Notes: generated by a model not told the origin, from the sequence alone. DNA of 64,000 nt from Comamonas testosteroni (GCF_030505195.1 NZ_CP129672.1:3320501-3384500), one strand, 5' to 3'; counted from the first letter of the stretch, positions 25,398-34,466 are shown. Translations and numbers: made by a program.

Positions 25398-26510
25398 TCA
25401 GCCGCGCAGGAACTCGTCCAGCGCAGCCTGGGCGATGCGCCACTGGCTGCCGATCTGGCGGGCCTTGAGGTTGCCAGCCTGGATTTCGGCCAGCACATCT
25501 GCCTCGGCCACGCCCAGCACCTGGGCCGCCTGGGCGGGGGTCAGCACCTGCAGGCCGGCGGCAGCCGGGGCGGCAGGCGTCTGGGCGGCTTGGGCCGCGG
25601 CCGGCGAAAAGGGGTCTGCCACAGCAGCGCCCGGGCCGCCTGCAGCGCCGCCGCCGCCCTGCATGCCCTTCATCATTTCCTGGGCCATGCCAAAGCCCAT
25701 GGCCATGGTGGCCGGAATGGTGGCTGCGGCAGCGCCTTCGCCGCCGTTGGCCATGGCCTGGCCCATCTGGTATTTCACATAGTCGTTGAGGTTGCCGATG
25801 GCGCCCATGCTGGAGCGCTTGTCGATGGCCTGCTCCACCTCGGGCGGCACGGAAACGTTTTCCAGCAGGAAACTGGTGATCTCCAGGCCGTATTTTTCGC
25901 TGACGGCGGGGTTGATGAGCTGCAGCAGCGCGTCGCCCAGCTCGCTGTAGCGCTGGGCCACATCGAGTGCCGGCACCTGGGCCTTGGCCAGGGCTTCGGA
26001 GAAGATGCTGACAATGCGCGAGCGCATGGTGTCGGCAAACTCGTCGATGCGGAAGTTCTGGTCCGTGCCCGCCACTTCCTTGAGGAACAGGGCGGCGTTG
26101 GTGATGCGGAAGTCATAGGTACCGAAGGCGCGCAGACGGATCACGCCAAAGTCCTTGTCGCGCATCATGATGGGGTTGGAGGTGCCCCATTTGTTGCCCG
26201 TGAACAAGCGCGTGTTGATGTAGTAGACATCGCACTTGAAGGGGGAGTTGAAGCCGTACTTCCAGCCGCGCAGTGTGGACAGAACCGGGATGTTCTGCGT
26301 GGTCAGCAGATGGCGGCCCGGGTTGAACAGGTCTGCAAACTGGCCTTCGGAGACGAACTGCACCTGCTGCGACTCACGCACGATGAGCTGGGCGCCGTTC
26401 TTGATTTCCTTGTCTTCATCAGGCCAGCGATACGACAGCGTGTCACGCGAATCATCGGTCCATTCGATGATTTCGATCAGTTGCTTGGTGATGATTTTCA
26501 TGAAATCCAT
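25398..26510 (-). CDS. SPFH-domain protein with C-terminal excisionase-like helix-turn-helix
   Basis: The 370-residue protein has a YdjI-type SPFH/band-7 domain over about residues 20-240, including GFNSPFKCDVYYINTRLF and AIDKRSSMGAIGNL. There is no N-terminal membrane helix. A Gly/Ala/Met-rich linker (about 245-315) leads to a C-terminal domain from residue about 318, LTPAQAAQVLGVAEADVLAEI followed by IGSQWRIAQAALDEFL, which looks like an excisionase-type winged helix. SPFH proteins usually form membrane-associated rings or scaffolds. The zinc-ribbon partner has the membrane anchor that this protein lacks. Function unknown. Confidence 0.87.
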   Translation of the reverse strand: MDFMKIITKQLIEIIEWTDDSRDTLSYRWPDEDKEIKNGAQLIVRESQQVQFVSEGQFADLFNPGRHLLTTQNIPVLSTLRGWKYGFNSPFKCDVYYINTRLFTGNKWGTSNPIMMRDKDFGVIRLRAFGTYDFRITNAALFLKEVAGTDQNFRIDEFADTMRSRIVSIFSEALAKAQVPALDVAQRYSELGDALLQLINPAVSEKYGLEITSFLLENVSVPPEVEQAIDKRSSMGAIGNLNDYVKYQMGQAMANGGEGAAAATIPATMAMGFGMAQEMMKGMQGGGGAAGGPGAAVADPFSPAAAQAAQTPAAPAAAGLQVLTPAQAAQVLGVAEADVLAEIQAGNLKARQIGSQWRIAQAALDEFLRG

Positions 26511-26900
26511 GACGTGCTCCGAAAGAGGATGACGGGAAAGGAATCATTCTAGGAGGCAAACCGCAGCAGCCGGCTCCGGGATGCATGGCCGTTGCGCGGA
26601 AATTGTTAAAAAGTGAGCGCACTGCGCTCGCTATTCAAGAGTTTCAATGTCAATTGATGCTGCATCTTCCTATTCATGAGTGGTAAGTGCTAGCGTTTTG
26701 TTTTTCACATTTTGAAATCACCAGCTGGAGCCCCTTCGTGAAAATGCCCGCTGTGGGGCCGCGCAGACAGACTACGTCCGTGATCAGTGGCACAGACTTA
26801 GAATCTACCGCTTATGCGGTCGATACCGCTCAGAACACCTCTTAATGAAGATGCCGCCCGCAATCGCCAGTGATTGCTGACGCGCGAACGTATACAAGTC
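26511..26900. other. Divergent spacer with family A repeat remnants
   Basis: This 390-base gap separates the SPFH operon from glyQ. It contains a small hairpin GAGCGCACTGCGCTC near 26614, family A pieces (CGCTATTCAAGAG at about 26628 and AAGTGCTAGCGTTTTG at about 26686) and a weak -10-like TTAGAAT near 26799. No frame in it looks coding. It must hold the promoters of both divergent transcription units, but I could not assign a clear -35. Confidence 0.55.
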
Positions 26901-27839
26901 ATGCTGACCTTCCAACAAATCATTCTGAAACTGCAGTCCTACTGGGCCGAACAGGGCTGTGCATTGCTCCAGCCCTATGACATGGAAGTCGGCGCCGGTA
27001 CCTCGCACACCGCGACCTTTCTGCGCGCCATCGGCCCCGAGCCCTGGAAGGCCGCCTATGTGCAGCCCAGCCGCCGCCCCAAGGACGGCCGCTATGGCGA
27101 GAACCCCAACCGCCTGCAGCACTACTACCAGTTCCAGGTTGTTCTGAAGCCTGCGCCCGACAACATCCTGGAGCTGTATCTGGGCTCGCTCGAAGCCCTG
27201 GGCTTCGATCTGAAGAAGAACGACATCCGCTTTGTCGAGGACGACTGGGAGAACCCCACGCTGGGTGCCTGGGGTCTGGGCTGGGAAGTCTGGCTCAACG
27301 GCATGGAAGTGACCCAGTTCACGTATTTCCAGCAGGTCGCAGGCATCGACTGCAAGCCCGCCACCGGCGAGATCACCTACGGGCTGGAGCGTCTGGCCAT
27401 GTATCTGCAGGGCAAGGAATCGGTATACGACCTGGTCTATACCGACGGCCTGTCCTATGGCGACGTGTTCCACCAGAACGAAGTGGAGCAGTCCACTTAC
27501 AACTTCGAGCACTCGAATGCCGAGTTCCTGTTCAGCGCCTTTGCGGCCCACGAAGGCTCGGCCAATCAGCTGATCGACGCCCAGCTGGCGCTGCCCGCCT
27601 ACGAGCAGGTGCTCAAGGCTGCCCATACCTTCAACCTGCTGGACGCCCGTGGCGCCATCTCGGTGACCGAGCGCGCTGCCTATATCGGCCGTATCCGCAA
27701 CCTGGCCCGCGCCGTGGGCAAGAGCTATCTGGACAGCCGCGCGCGCCTGGGCTTCCCCATGGCGCCCAAGGCCCATGCCGACGAGGTGCTGGCCGAGCTG
27801 GCCAAGGCTGCAGAACAGGCAGCGAAGAAGGCCGCTTGA
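26901..27839 (+). CDS. glyQ: Glycine-tRNA ligase alpha subunit
   Basis: GlyQ is the catalytic subunit of the tetrameric bacterial glycyl-tRNA synthetase. The 312-residue protein shows [46 protein letters not shown] and [28 protein letters not shown], all near-invariant in the family. The ATG at 26901 was taken because homologues begin with the same residues; an upstream frame adds nine. It is followed by glyS after a 97-base spacer that carries a family A repeat. Confidence 0.98.
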   Translation: MLTFQQIILKLQSYWAEQGCALLQPYDMEVGAGTSHTATFLRAIGPEPWKAAYVQPSRRPKDGRYGENPNRLQHYYQFQVVLKPAPDNILELYLGSLEALGFDLKKNDIRFVEDDWENPTLGAWGLGWEVWLNGMEVTQFTYFQQVAGIDCKPATGEITYGLERLAMYLQGKESVYDLVYTDGLSYGDVFHQNEVEQSTYNFEHSNAEFLFSAFAAHEGSANQLIDAQLALPAYEQVLKAAHTFNLLDARGAISVTERAAYIGRIRNLARAVGKSYLDSRARLGFPMAPKAHADEVLAELAKAAEQAAKKAA

Positions 27840-27884
27840 ACCTGCCTGAGCCGCTTTCACGCTACCGCCGTCCCATATTCCAAA

Positions 27885-27935
27885 ATATCAGCAGCCAGCC
27901 TTTATATAGCAAGCGCTGGCTGCTATCAAAATCAT
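27885..27935. repeat. Intergenic repeat, family A (between glyQ and glyS)
   Basis: AATATCAGCAGCCAGCC and GCAAGCGCTGGCTGCTATC form an inverted repeat (CAGCAGCCAGC with GCTGGCTGCT) just before the glyS ATG. It resembles the other family A copies and splits a gene pair that is often closer. It could affect glyS translation because the right arm is within 20 bases of the start codon. Confidence 0.6.
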
Positions 27936-27936
27936 C

Positions 27937-30045
27937 ATGAACGCATCGAATCTACTGGTTGAACTGTTTGTCGAAGAGCTGCCGCCCAAGGCGCTGCAAA
28001 GGCTGGGTGACGCTTTTGCCGCCGTCATCTTCGAGCAGCTCAAGGTCCAGGGACTGCTGGCCTCGACCGAGTCGCGCCTGACCGCCTACGCCTCGCCCCG
28101 CCGTCTGGCCGTGCACATCACCGAAGTGCTGCCTCAGGCCGAAGACAAGGCTGTCTCGCAAAAGCTGATGCCTGTCTCCGTGGCGCTGGATGCCGAGGGC
28201 AAGCCCACGGCGGCACTGCTCAAAAAGCTGGCGGCCCTGGGGGCCGACGAATCCGCCGTGGCCGCTCTGAAGCGCCAGGGCGAAGGCAAGGCCGAAGCCC
28301 TGTTCTACGAATCCACTGCCAAGGGCGTGCTGCTGACCGATGGCGTCCAAAAGGCGCTGGACGAAGCACTGGCCAAGCTGCCCATTCCCAAGGTCATGCG
28401 CTACCAGTTGCAGGACGGCTGGACCAGCGTGCACTTTGTGCGCCCGGCCCACGGCCTGGTTGTGCTGCATGGCACCCAGGTGCTGATCGGCGTGAAGGCC
28501 CTGGGCCTGACGGCCGGTGCCGCCACGCATGGCCACCGCTTTGAAGCCGCTGTGGACCCCGTGGTCATCCAGAACGCCGACAGCTATGCCGAGCAACTGC
28601 GCGAAGAGGGCGCCGTGATCGCCGGCTTTACCGAGCGCCGTGCCGATATCGCCCGCCAACTGCAGGCGGCTGCCGAACGCATTGGTGGCGACGTGCGCCC
28701 CATCGACGACCCGGCCCTGCTGGACGAGGTGACGGCCCTGGTAGAGCGCCCCAATGTGCTGGTCTGCGAATTCGAGAAAGAATTCCTGGCCGTGCCCCAG
28801 GAATGCCTGATTCTGACCATGAAGGCCAATCAGAAGTACTTTCCGCTGCTGGACGCCAATGGCAAGCTGACCCATCAGTTCCTGATCGTCAGCAACATCC
28901 AGCCTCAGGACGCTTCGGCCGTGGTCGGCGGCAACGAGCGTGTGGTGCGCCCCCGTCTGGCCGACGCCAAGTTCTTCTTCGACCAGGACCGCAAAAAGAC
29001 CCTGGCCAGCCGCGTCGAGCAGCTGGACAAGGTCGTCTATCACAACAAGCTGGGCACGCAGGGCGAGCGCATCGCCCGCGTACGCGCCATCGCCAAGAGC
29101 ATTGCCCAGCAGCTGGGCAACTCCGAGCTGGGTCGTCTGGCCGATCAGGCCGCCATGCTGGCCAAGACCGATCTGGTCACCGACATGGTGGGCGAGTTCC
29201 CCGAGCTGCAAGGCATCATGGGGCGCTACTACGCCCAGAACGACGGCCTGGATGTGGCCGTGGCCGATGCCATCGAAGATCACTACAAGCCGCGCTTTGC
29301 CGGCGACGAACTGCCGCGCGGCGATGTGGGCGTGATCGTGGCCCTGGCCGACAAGCTCGAAACCCTGGTCGGCATGTTCGGTATCGGCAACCTGCCCACG
29401 GGCGACCGCGATCCCTTCGCCCTGCGCCGCCATGCGCTGGGCGTGATCCGCATGCTGGTCGAAAAGGATCTGGAGCTGGATCTGGAAACCCTGCTGGTCA
29501 GCACCTTGCCCGCCTTTGGCGACAAGATCCAGGACGCCACGCCTCAGCTGGTCGAGTTCATCTACGACCGCCTGGCCAATATGTTCCGCGAGCAAGGCTA
29601 CAGCGCCCAGGAAGTGGAAGCCGTGCTGGCCCTGCAGCCCCAGCGCCTGTCCGACGTGCAAAAGCGCCTGGAAGCCGTGCGCGCCTTTGCGACCCTGCCC
29701 GAGGCTCCAGCCCTGGCTGCGGCCAACAAGCGTGTCGAGAATATTCTTAAGAAATCGGAGATATCTCAGTATTCCGATGTCAGGAGAGAGCTTCTTGTTG
29801 AAGAGTCTGAAATTAATCTCTTTCAGGCGATTGATAGATGTGAGCCTGAGGTGATTAGTAAATTCAAAGAGGGTGAATACGACCAAAGCTTGGTGTTGCT
29901 ATCTTCATTGCGTCCTTTTGTTGATGATTTCTTTGCAAATGTAATGGTTAATTCTGACGATAAGGAGCAGAAAAATAACAGAATTTTTCTACTTCGAAAA
30001 TTATATGTACTGATGAATAAGGTAGCGAGAATTTCAGTTCTATAA
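27937..30045 (+). CDS. glyS: Glycine-tRNA ligase beta subunit, chimeric 3' end
   Basis: GlyS binds tRNA and completes the glycyl-tRNA synthetase. The 702-residue protein has the normal length and order: the N-terminal LLVELFVEELPPKAL, the MKANQKYFPL and HD-like regions, and a C-terminal anticodon-binding domain ending VMVNSDDKEQKNNRIFLLRKLYVLMNKVA. The striking feature is at about base 29740 (residue about 602), where GC-rich host-like codons give way to AT-rich ones without breaking the frame. One 60-base line at 29341 is 65% G+C and the line at 29761 is 38%. The last 100 residues appear to have come with the adjacent O-antigen cassette. The protein reads as functional. Confidence 0.96.
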   Translation: MNASNLLVELFVEELPPKALQRLGDAFAAVIFEQLKVQGLLASTESRLTAYASPRRLAVHITEVLPQAEDKAVSQKLMPVSVALDAEGKPTAALLKKLAALGADESAVAALKRQGEGKAEALFYESTAKGVLLTDGVQKALDEALAKLPIPKVMRYQLQDGWTSVHFVRPAHGLVVLHGTQVLIGVKALGLTAGAATHGHRFEAAVDPVVIQNADSYAEQLREEGAVIAGFTERRADIARQLQAAAERIGGDVRPIDDPALLDEVTALVERPNVLVCEFEKEFLAVPQECLILTMKANQKYFPLLDANGKLTHQFLIVSNIQPQDASAVVGGNERVVRPRLADAKFFFDQDRKKTLASRVEQLDKVVYHNKLGTQGERIARVRAIAKSIAQQLGNSELGRLADQAAMLAKTDLVTDMVGEFPELQGIMGRYYAQNDGLDVAVADAIEDHYKPRFAGDELPRGDVGVIVALADKLETLVGMFGIGNLPTGDRDPFALRRHALGVIRMLVEKDLELDLETLLVSTLPAFGDKIQDATPQLVEFIYDRLANMFREQGYSAQEVEAVLALQPQRLSDVQKRLEAVRAFATLPEAPALAAANKRVENILKKSEISQYSDVRRELLVEESEINLFQAIDRCEPEVISKFKEGEYDQSLVLLSSLRPFVDDFFANVMVNSDDKEQKNNRIFLLRKLYVLMNKVARISVL

Positions 30046-30055
30046 TTTGAGCGGG

Positions 30056-30095
30056 ATATTTGCCTTGATGATAAAGATCAAGGCAAATATTTTTT
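30056..30095 (+). terminator. Intrinsic terminator abutting the wzx start codon
   Basis: ATATTTGCCTTGAT (30056-30069) pairs perfectly over 14 bases with ATCAAGGCAAATAT (30077-30090), seven bases loop, and six T residues follow (30090-30095). It ends glyS transcription. The wzx ATG at 30096 follows the T-run with no gap. Its AT-rich make-up matches the transferred segment rather than the host part of glyS. Confidence 0.9.
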
Positions 30096-31325
30096 ATGAA
30101 TAAAATTATTCTTAGAAATTTTATTGTTCTTAATATTGAAAGACTGCTCACCATTGGCGCAGGAGTCTTTGTTAGCGGTATTTTGGCTAGAAGTTTGGGA
30201 ACAGATCTTTTTGGCTCATTTCAGTATGCATTATCGATAGTGGCCATTTTTATGGCCATATCTTTTTTCTGCGGAGCAGAAGTAATCGTTCCGAGAATCG
30301 TTGAGTGTGACGATAATTTTTCAGAAAATATAATAATCGCAACAGCCTTCTGGATAAGACTTCTTTTTGGAACGATTGCCTTTATCGCATTTATAGTTTT
30401 CTGGAGAGAAAGAGTTGGTATAAATTATTTTGCTGTTTTGGGGATTCCAATATTATTTAAAGAGGCTTTTTCCATCGCAATAGCTTGGTTCCAAGCTAAA
30501 TCAAAAAATTCTACATACTCTACTCTAATAATAATATCAAATTGTATAAAGATATCCGTCATTGGATTTCTGTATTTTTTTGATGTTTACGATTACAAGT
30601 ATTACTTGACAGTATTGATGCTTGATGGATTTTTGGTTTACGGCTTTATATTTTTATTTTTTCTAAAAGTAAATAAGTTTTCAATTTTTATTTTTGATAA
30701 AAAAATTGCCGTCGAATTGCTAAAAAAATCCTTCCCTTTTGGACTTGCTGTGCTGTCGATGTACGCCTTTAAAAAGATAGATCGGGTTTTTATTGAGAAT
30801 TATATTGGGGCTCAAGAATTCTCATTCTATTCTGCTGCGGCAATGATTTATGATAATCTGATGGTACTAGGGTCAATATCAGTTATTGTTTTGGCTCCGA
30901 AATTTATATATTCTCAAAGTAATGTAAATTTGCTATATAGAAATTTTTTTAAAATTACTTTTTTTGTGATTGCGTTGTATGGGATGATTGTTGTATTTGT
31001 TTCTTTTCTTTCGGAGAGTGTTGTTCGCATAATTTTTGGCTCAAATTATGTTGCGGCCGTGCCTTATATTTATGCATTCATGGCGCCTTTGCTGCTGTGT
31101 TTTTTGGATGAATGCATAAACGTTATTTTTAATAAAATGAAGAACGGGTGGGTCGTTTTCCTGAAGTGGGGAGTTTCTTTGCTGGTTTCAATATTGTTCC
31201 TTAATTTTGAAGGGGAAAAATATGGGGCTTTTGCCGGCCCGATATCAATGATTTTGGGATATATTCCATGCCTATTGATAGGAATTTATTTCTTGATTAG
31301 GATTAGATTTTATAAATTGCAGTAA
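30096..31325 (+). CDS. wzx: O-antigen/polysaccharide flippase
   Basis: The 409-residue protein has about 12 hydrophobic helices and the character of the MATE/MVF-type polysaccharide flippases (IGAGVFVSGILARSLGTDLFGSFQYALSIVAIFM at its start). Wzx moves the lipid-linked repeat unit across the inner membrane. The gene is very AT-rich (one 60-base line at 30541 is 27% G+C), unlike the host. The ATG at 30096 has no ribosome-binding site except an AAGG inside the terminator stem, twelve bases upstream; no better start is obvious, since the first helix begins at once. It is followed closely by a GT2 gene. Confidence 0.88.
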   Translation: MNKIILRNFIVLNIERLLTIGAGVFVSGILARSLGTDLFGSFQYALSIVAIFMAISFFCGAEVIVPRIVECDDNFSENIIIATAFWIRLLFGTIAFIAFIVFWRERVGINYFAVLGIPILFKEAFSIAIAWFQAKSKNSTYSTLIIISNCIKISVIGFLYFFDVYDYKYYLTVLMLDGFLVYGFIFLFFLKVNKFSIFIFDKKIAVELLKKSFPFGLAVLSMYAFKKIDRVFIENYIGAQEFSFYSAAAMIYDNLMVLGSISVIVLAPKFIYSQSNVNLLYRNFFKITFFVIALYGMIVVFVSFLSESVVRIIFGSNYVAAVPYIYAFMAPLLLCFLDECINVIFNKMKNGWVVFLKWGVSLLVSILFLNFEGEKYGAFAGPISMILGYIPCLLIGIYFLIRIRFYKLQ

Positions 31326-31329
31326 ATTT

Positions 31330-32316
31330 ATGGATAAGAAAACTGTGGATGTCTCTATTGTTGTTTCGACGTGGCGTAGGCATGAGATTTTGAAAATGGT
31401 TCTGCAAGCTCTGTTGAATCAATCTCATGCAAATGATATTGCATATGAAATATTGGTAGTTGACAGTTATAGCGGTCTTGAGACCATGACTGTTATTGAT
31501 GAAGTTTCGAGTGAAAAAGTAAGATATCTAAATATTCTTGAGAACTCAATTAGTTCGAAAAGGAACTTTGGAATAAATAATTCGTTTGGAAAATACATTG
31601 CATTTCTTGATGATGACTGCGTTCCAGAGGCTGAATGGCTTAGGAATTTTTTCTCATTTGCTGAGGAGCATGCAAACGAAAAAGTTTTGTTATGTGGCGG
31701 TGTGTATTTTGATGAAGATTTAGTCGCCAGAAGTAACTATTATCGGTATAGAAATGGGCGGCATTTTAAATCAAATAAAGGGACTGTGCTTTCATATAAA
31801 AATATCGTAACAATGAATATGTTTGTCAGAAGAGATCTTCTTTTGGACGAAGGAGTCTATTTTGATGATTCATTTAAGGGGTATGGGTATGAAGATATTG
31901 ATTTTGGTTTGCAATTATCAAATAAGGGGATTGGTCTGATCACTTGTGATTCAGATATATTGCATCTTGAGCTAAAGGGAAGTTTGAGGAAATTTTGTAA
32001 GAAATTTTACCATTGCTCAAAAGATGGGATGAGAGTCTTTTATGGAAAGAATAAAATAGACGCTTCGTTGGGGGAAACATCCTTGTTGGAAAGTGAGTCT
32101 GCAAGCATCAAGATTAGAGTAATGCTTGGTGTGCTTGATTCCTATATTCCTAAGCTGGTTTTGAAATTCTGCGAATTGACAGATGGTTTGAGTTATTGCT
32201 ACGTTGAAAACTTTTATAAATTGGTTTTGGCTGCCGCCTATAGGGATGGGAAAAGGGATAGATATAAAAATATCTTAAATACTTCGAGTGTTAATAAAAC
32301 AGGATGGTATGACTAA
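31330..32316 (+). CDS. Family 2 glycosyltransferase
   Basis: The 328-residue protein has a GT-A domain: VDVSIVVSTWRRHEILKMVLQALL at the start, LVVDSYSG, and the metal-binding DDD in FLDDDCVPEAEWL (about residue 95). GYGYEDIDFGLQLSNKG is the ED-type catalytic loop, in a form seen in family 2 enzymes with a galactosyltransferase-like C-terminal half. It would add one sugar to the lipid-linked O-unit on the cytoplasmic side; donor and linkage are unknown. It is AT-rich like wzx, starts four bases after the wzx stop and overlaps the next gene by eight bases. Confidence 0.9.
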   Translation: MDKKTVDVSIVVSTWRRHEILKMVLQALLNQSHANDIAYEILVVDSYSGLETMTVIDEVSSEKVRYLNILENSISSKRNFGINNSFGKYIAFLDDDCVPEAEWLRNFFSFAEEHANEKVLLCGGVYFDEDLVARSNYYRYRNGRHFKSNKGTVLSYKNIVTMNMFVRRDLLLDEGVYFDDSFKGYGYEDIDFGLQLSNKGIGLITCDSDILHLELKGSLRKFCKKFYHCSKDGMRVFYGKNKIDASLGETSLLESESASIKIRVMLGVLDSYIPKLVLKFCELTDGLSYCYVENFYKLVLAAAYRDGKRDRYKNILNTSSVNKTGWYD

Positions 32317-33430
32317 GTTCTTTTTTGGAGCTGTATTTTTTTTATCATTTTACCGGATTAGTGTTTTTTATTCTTTTGCCTATATTTCTATATTTATTAA
32401 TTTTGCGTATTTATTATTTGTATTTTCATCTGTTTCTAAGGCAAATAAATTAATTTTCTGTGCTAAATTTGAGTATATTTTAATACTGCTTTTGTTTTTT
32501 TATTCTCTTGTTATAGATATTCTGTATGGGGCTGATTTTGATTCAATGTCGCTCTCTTTAAGAATATTTTTTATGTTTTTTGCTTCGATTTTTTCTGCTT
32601 TTTTTATTGTTGAGGAGTATATAAAGAATGATGTGAAGAAATTGCTGTGGGTTTTGAAGCTCTCATTTTTCGTTCAGCTGTTTTTTTGGATTGCTACATA
32701 TATCTCTGTAGATTTTAAGGTCGCGGTTTACAATTTTATTGGAGCAAGTGATTCGGTTAATCTGTGGCCTCAAAATATTGAGAGCCGTGGTTTTGGATTA
32801 TCTAATGAAATAAATTTCACATCGCCTTCAGTTTCTGTTTTTATTAGCTTGATCCTCATTGGTTTAAGTTCGCCTATAGTCTTGATAAATGCTGTAACAC
32901 AGCTTGTGAATTCAAATTTGGTCGCTGTGGCTGCTATTTTAGGATTCATGGGGGCCAAGATTAAAGTCATCAATAAAATTATTTTTGCTATAGTTTCATT
33001 TGTATTGATTTTTTATTTTGGAATTAAATATATACCAAGATTTTCTGACGAGATAGATTCAGGTGGGCTTCGAACAGTTCAAATACTAATTGAAAATCAT
33101 CTGAATTTTCACAATAATGGATTTTGGGATTGGATGTTTGGAGCTGGTACGAAGGTTTATGGCGAGGAGTCTGGATCTGATATTGGATGGGTGATTTTGA
33201 TAAATTATTATGGGGTGATATCCATTTTTCTAGTGCTTTTCTTGTTGATAGCACTTTCAATGAGAGCTTTCAAAAATCGTATTCATCAATTTCTATGGCT
33301 GACTTTTGGATTGATTTTGAATACAAAGGGTTTGGTTATTGGGGCAAATGCATACATTTTTATGACATTTGTTTTTATTTTCATAAGAAGTAATCATGAA
33401 ATGAAAGGTGATTCCCATGAAATTCGATAA
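32309..33430 (+). CDS. wzy: Wzy-like O-antigen polymerase
   Basis: The 373-residue protein is strongly hydrophobic with ten or more predicted helices and a large polar loop near residues 240-300 containing GAGTKVYGEESGSDIGWVIL, a pattern like the periplasmic loop of O-antigen polymerases. It is called Wzy from topology, size and its place beside wzx and a glycosyltransferase; sequence similarity in this family is weak. The ATG at 32309 was preferred over a GTG at 32288. The reading frame overlaps the upstream glycosyltransferase and the downstream fnlA. Base composition is very AT-rich. Confidence 0.75.
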   Translation: MTKFFFGAVFFLSFYRISVFYSFAYISIFINFAYLLFVFSSVSKANKLIFCAKFEYILILLLFFYSLVIDILYGADFDSMSLSLRIFFMFFASIFSAFFIVEEYIKNDVKKLLWVLKLSFFVQLFFWIATYISVDFKVAVYNFIGASDSVNLWPQNIESRGFGLSNEINFTSPSVSVFISLILIGLSSPIVLINAVTQLVNSNLVAVAAILGFMGAKIKVINKIIFAIVSFVLIFYFGIKYIPRFSDEIDSGGLRTVQILIENHLNFHNNGFWDWMFGAGTKVYGEESGSDIGWVILINYYGVISIFLVLFLLIALSMRAFKNRIHQFLWLTFGLILNTKGLVIGANAYIFMTFVFIFIRSNHEMKGDSHEIR

Positions 33431-34466
33431 GAAAATTCTTTGTATAACAGGTGGAACCGGATCGTTCGGAAATGCTGTTCTAAACAGATTTTTGAAGTCG
33501 GATATTTCTGAAATAAGAATATTTAGTCGTGATGAGAAAAAGCAGGATGACATGCGAAAGCGCTATGGAAATCCTAAGATTAAGTTTTATATAGGTGATG
33601 TGCGTGACGCACGTAGTGTTGAACAGGTCATGCGCGGAGTGGACTATGTATTCCATGCTGCGGCGCTGAAGCAGGTGCCGTCTTGCGAGTTCCATCCCAT
33701 GCAGGCGGTTCGTACTAATGTACTGGGGACCGAGAATGTGCTAGAAGCTGCAATCCAGGCTGGTGTCAAGCGCGTGGTCTGCCTCAGCACGGACAAGGCC
33801 GTATATCCCATCAATGCCATGGGGATCAGCAAGGCAATGATGGAAAAGGTGATGGTCGCTGCCAGTCGCAACCTCGAAGGCTCGGGTACGGTGATCTGCG
33901 GCACTCGCTATGGCAATGTGATGGCATCGCGCGGTTCGGTGATTCCACTGTTTGTTCAGCAGGTGATTAGAGAGCAGCCTATCACGATCACGGATCCTGC
34001 CATGACGCGTTTCATGATGACGCTGGCCGATGCCGTTGATTTGGTGCTTTATGCCTTCGAGCATGGCAACAACGGCGATATCTTTGTTCAAAAGGCACCG
34101 GCTGCGACGATCGAGACGCTCGCCCATGCGGTGACGGGCTTGATGGGCAAGCCCGAACATCCGGTGAATGTAATAGGTACACGGCATGGGGAGAAGCTCT
34201 ACGAAGCCCTGCTCAGCCGCGAGGAAATGGCCTGCGCGGAAGACATGGGAGACTATTTCCGCGTGCCTGCCGACAGCCGTGATTTGAACTATGGGAAATA
34301 TGTGGATCAGGGGCAGCAGCGTCTGACCCAGACGGCTCATGGTGAGGACTACAACTCTCATAATACGCTGCGCTTGGATGTGGCTGGCATGCAGAAACTG
34401 CTGCTTAAGCTGGAGGGAATGCGACGTATTTCCAATGGCGAGCTGATTGATGTCGAGGAGCACTGA
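33417..34466 (+). CDS. fnlA: UDP-GlcNAc 4,6-dehydratase/5-epimerase (FnlA/CapE), chimeric 5' end
   Basis: FnlA starts UDP-L-FucNAc synthesis by dehydrating and epimerising UDP-GlcNAc. The 349-residue short-chain dehydrogenase has the nucleotide motif TGGTGSFGNAV, FHAAALKQVPSCEFHP and STDKAVYPINAMGISKAMMEK, where the usual catalytic Tyr is Met (MGISK), the hallmark of inverting 4,6-dehydratases. Base composition changes inside the gene: the line at 33481 is 27% G+C, at 33601 53% and at 33661 60%. The joint is at about codon 61. It overlaps the wzy-like gene by 14 bases. The frame is intact. Confidence 0.95.
   Translation: MKFDKKILCITGGTGSFGNAVLNRFLKSDISEIRIFSRDEKKQDDMRKRYGNPKIKFYIGDVRDARSVEQVMRGVDYVFHAAALKQVPSCEFHPMQAVRTNVLGTENVLEAAIQAGVKRVVCLSTDKAVYPINAMGISKAMMEKVMVAASRNLEGSGTVICGTRYGNVMASRGSVIPLFVQQVIREQPITITDPAMTRFMMTLADAVDLVLYAFEHGNNGDIFVQKAPAATIETLAHAVTGLMGKPEHPVNVIGTRHGEKLYEALLSREEMACAEDMGDYFRVPADSRDLNYGKYVDQGQQRLTQTAHGEDYNSHNTLRLDVAGMQKLLLKLEGMRRISNGELIDVEEH

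Noticed and set aside
26740..26900. A T-box or glycine riboswitch before glyQ
   Set aside because: No T-box sequence, no paired glycine aptamer motif and no terminator/antiterminator pair are visible; T-boxes are also not expected in this group.
27952..29886. A 644-codon minus-strand frame opposite glyS
   Set aside because: It is an antisense shadow with no domain; it ends where the composition of glyS changes, as expected if it depends on host codon bias.
29740..33600. A genomic island with its own integrase or a phage remnant
   Set aside because: The low-GC segment has only polysaccharide genes, no integrase, no tRNA end and no direct repeats at its borders; homologous exchange fits better.
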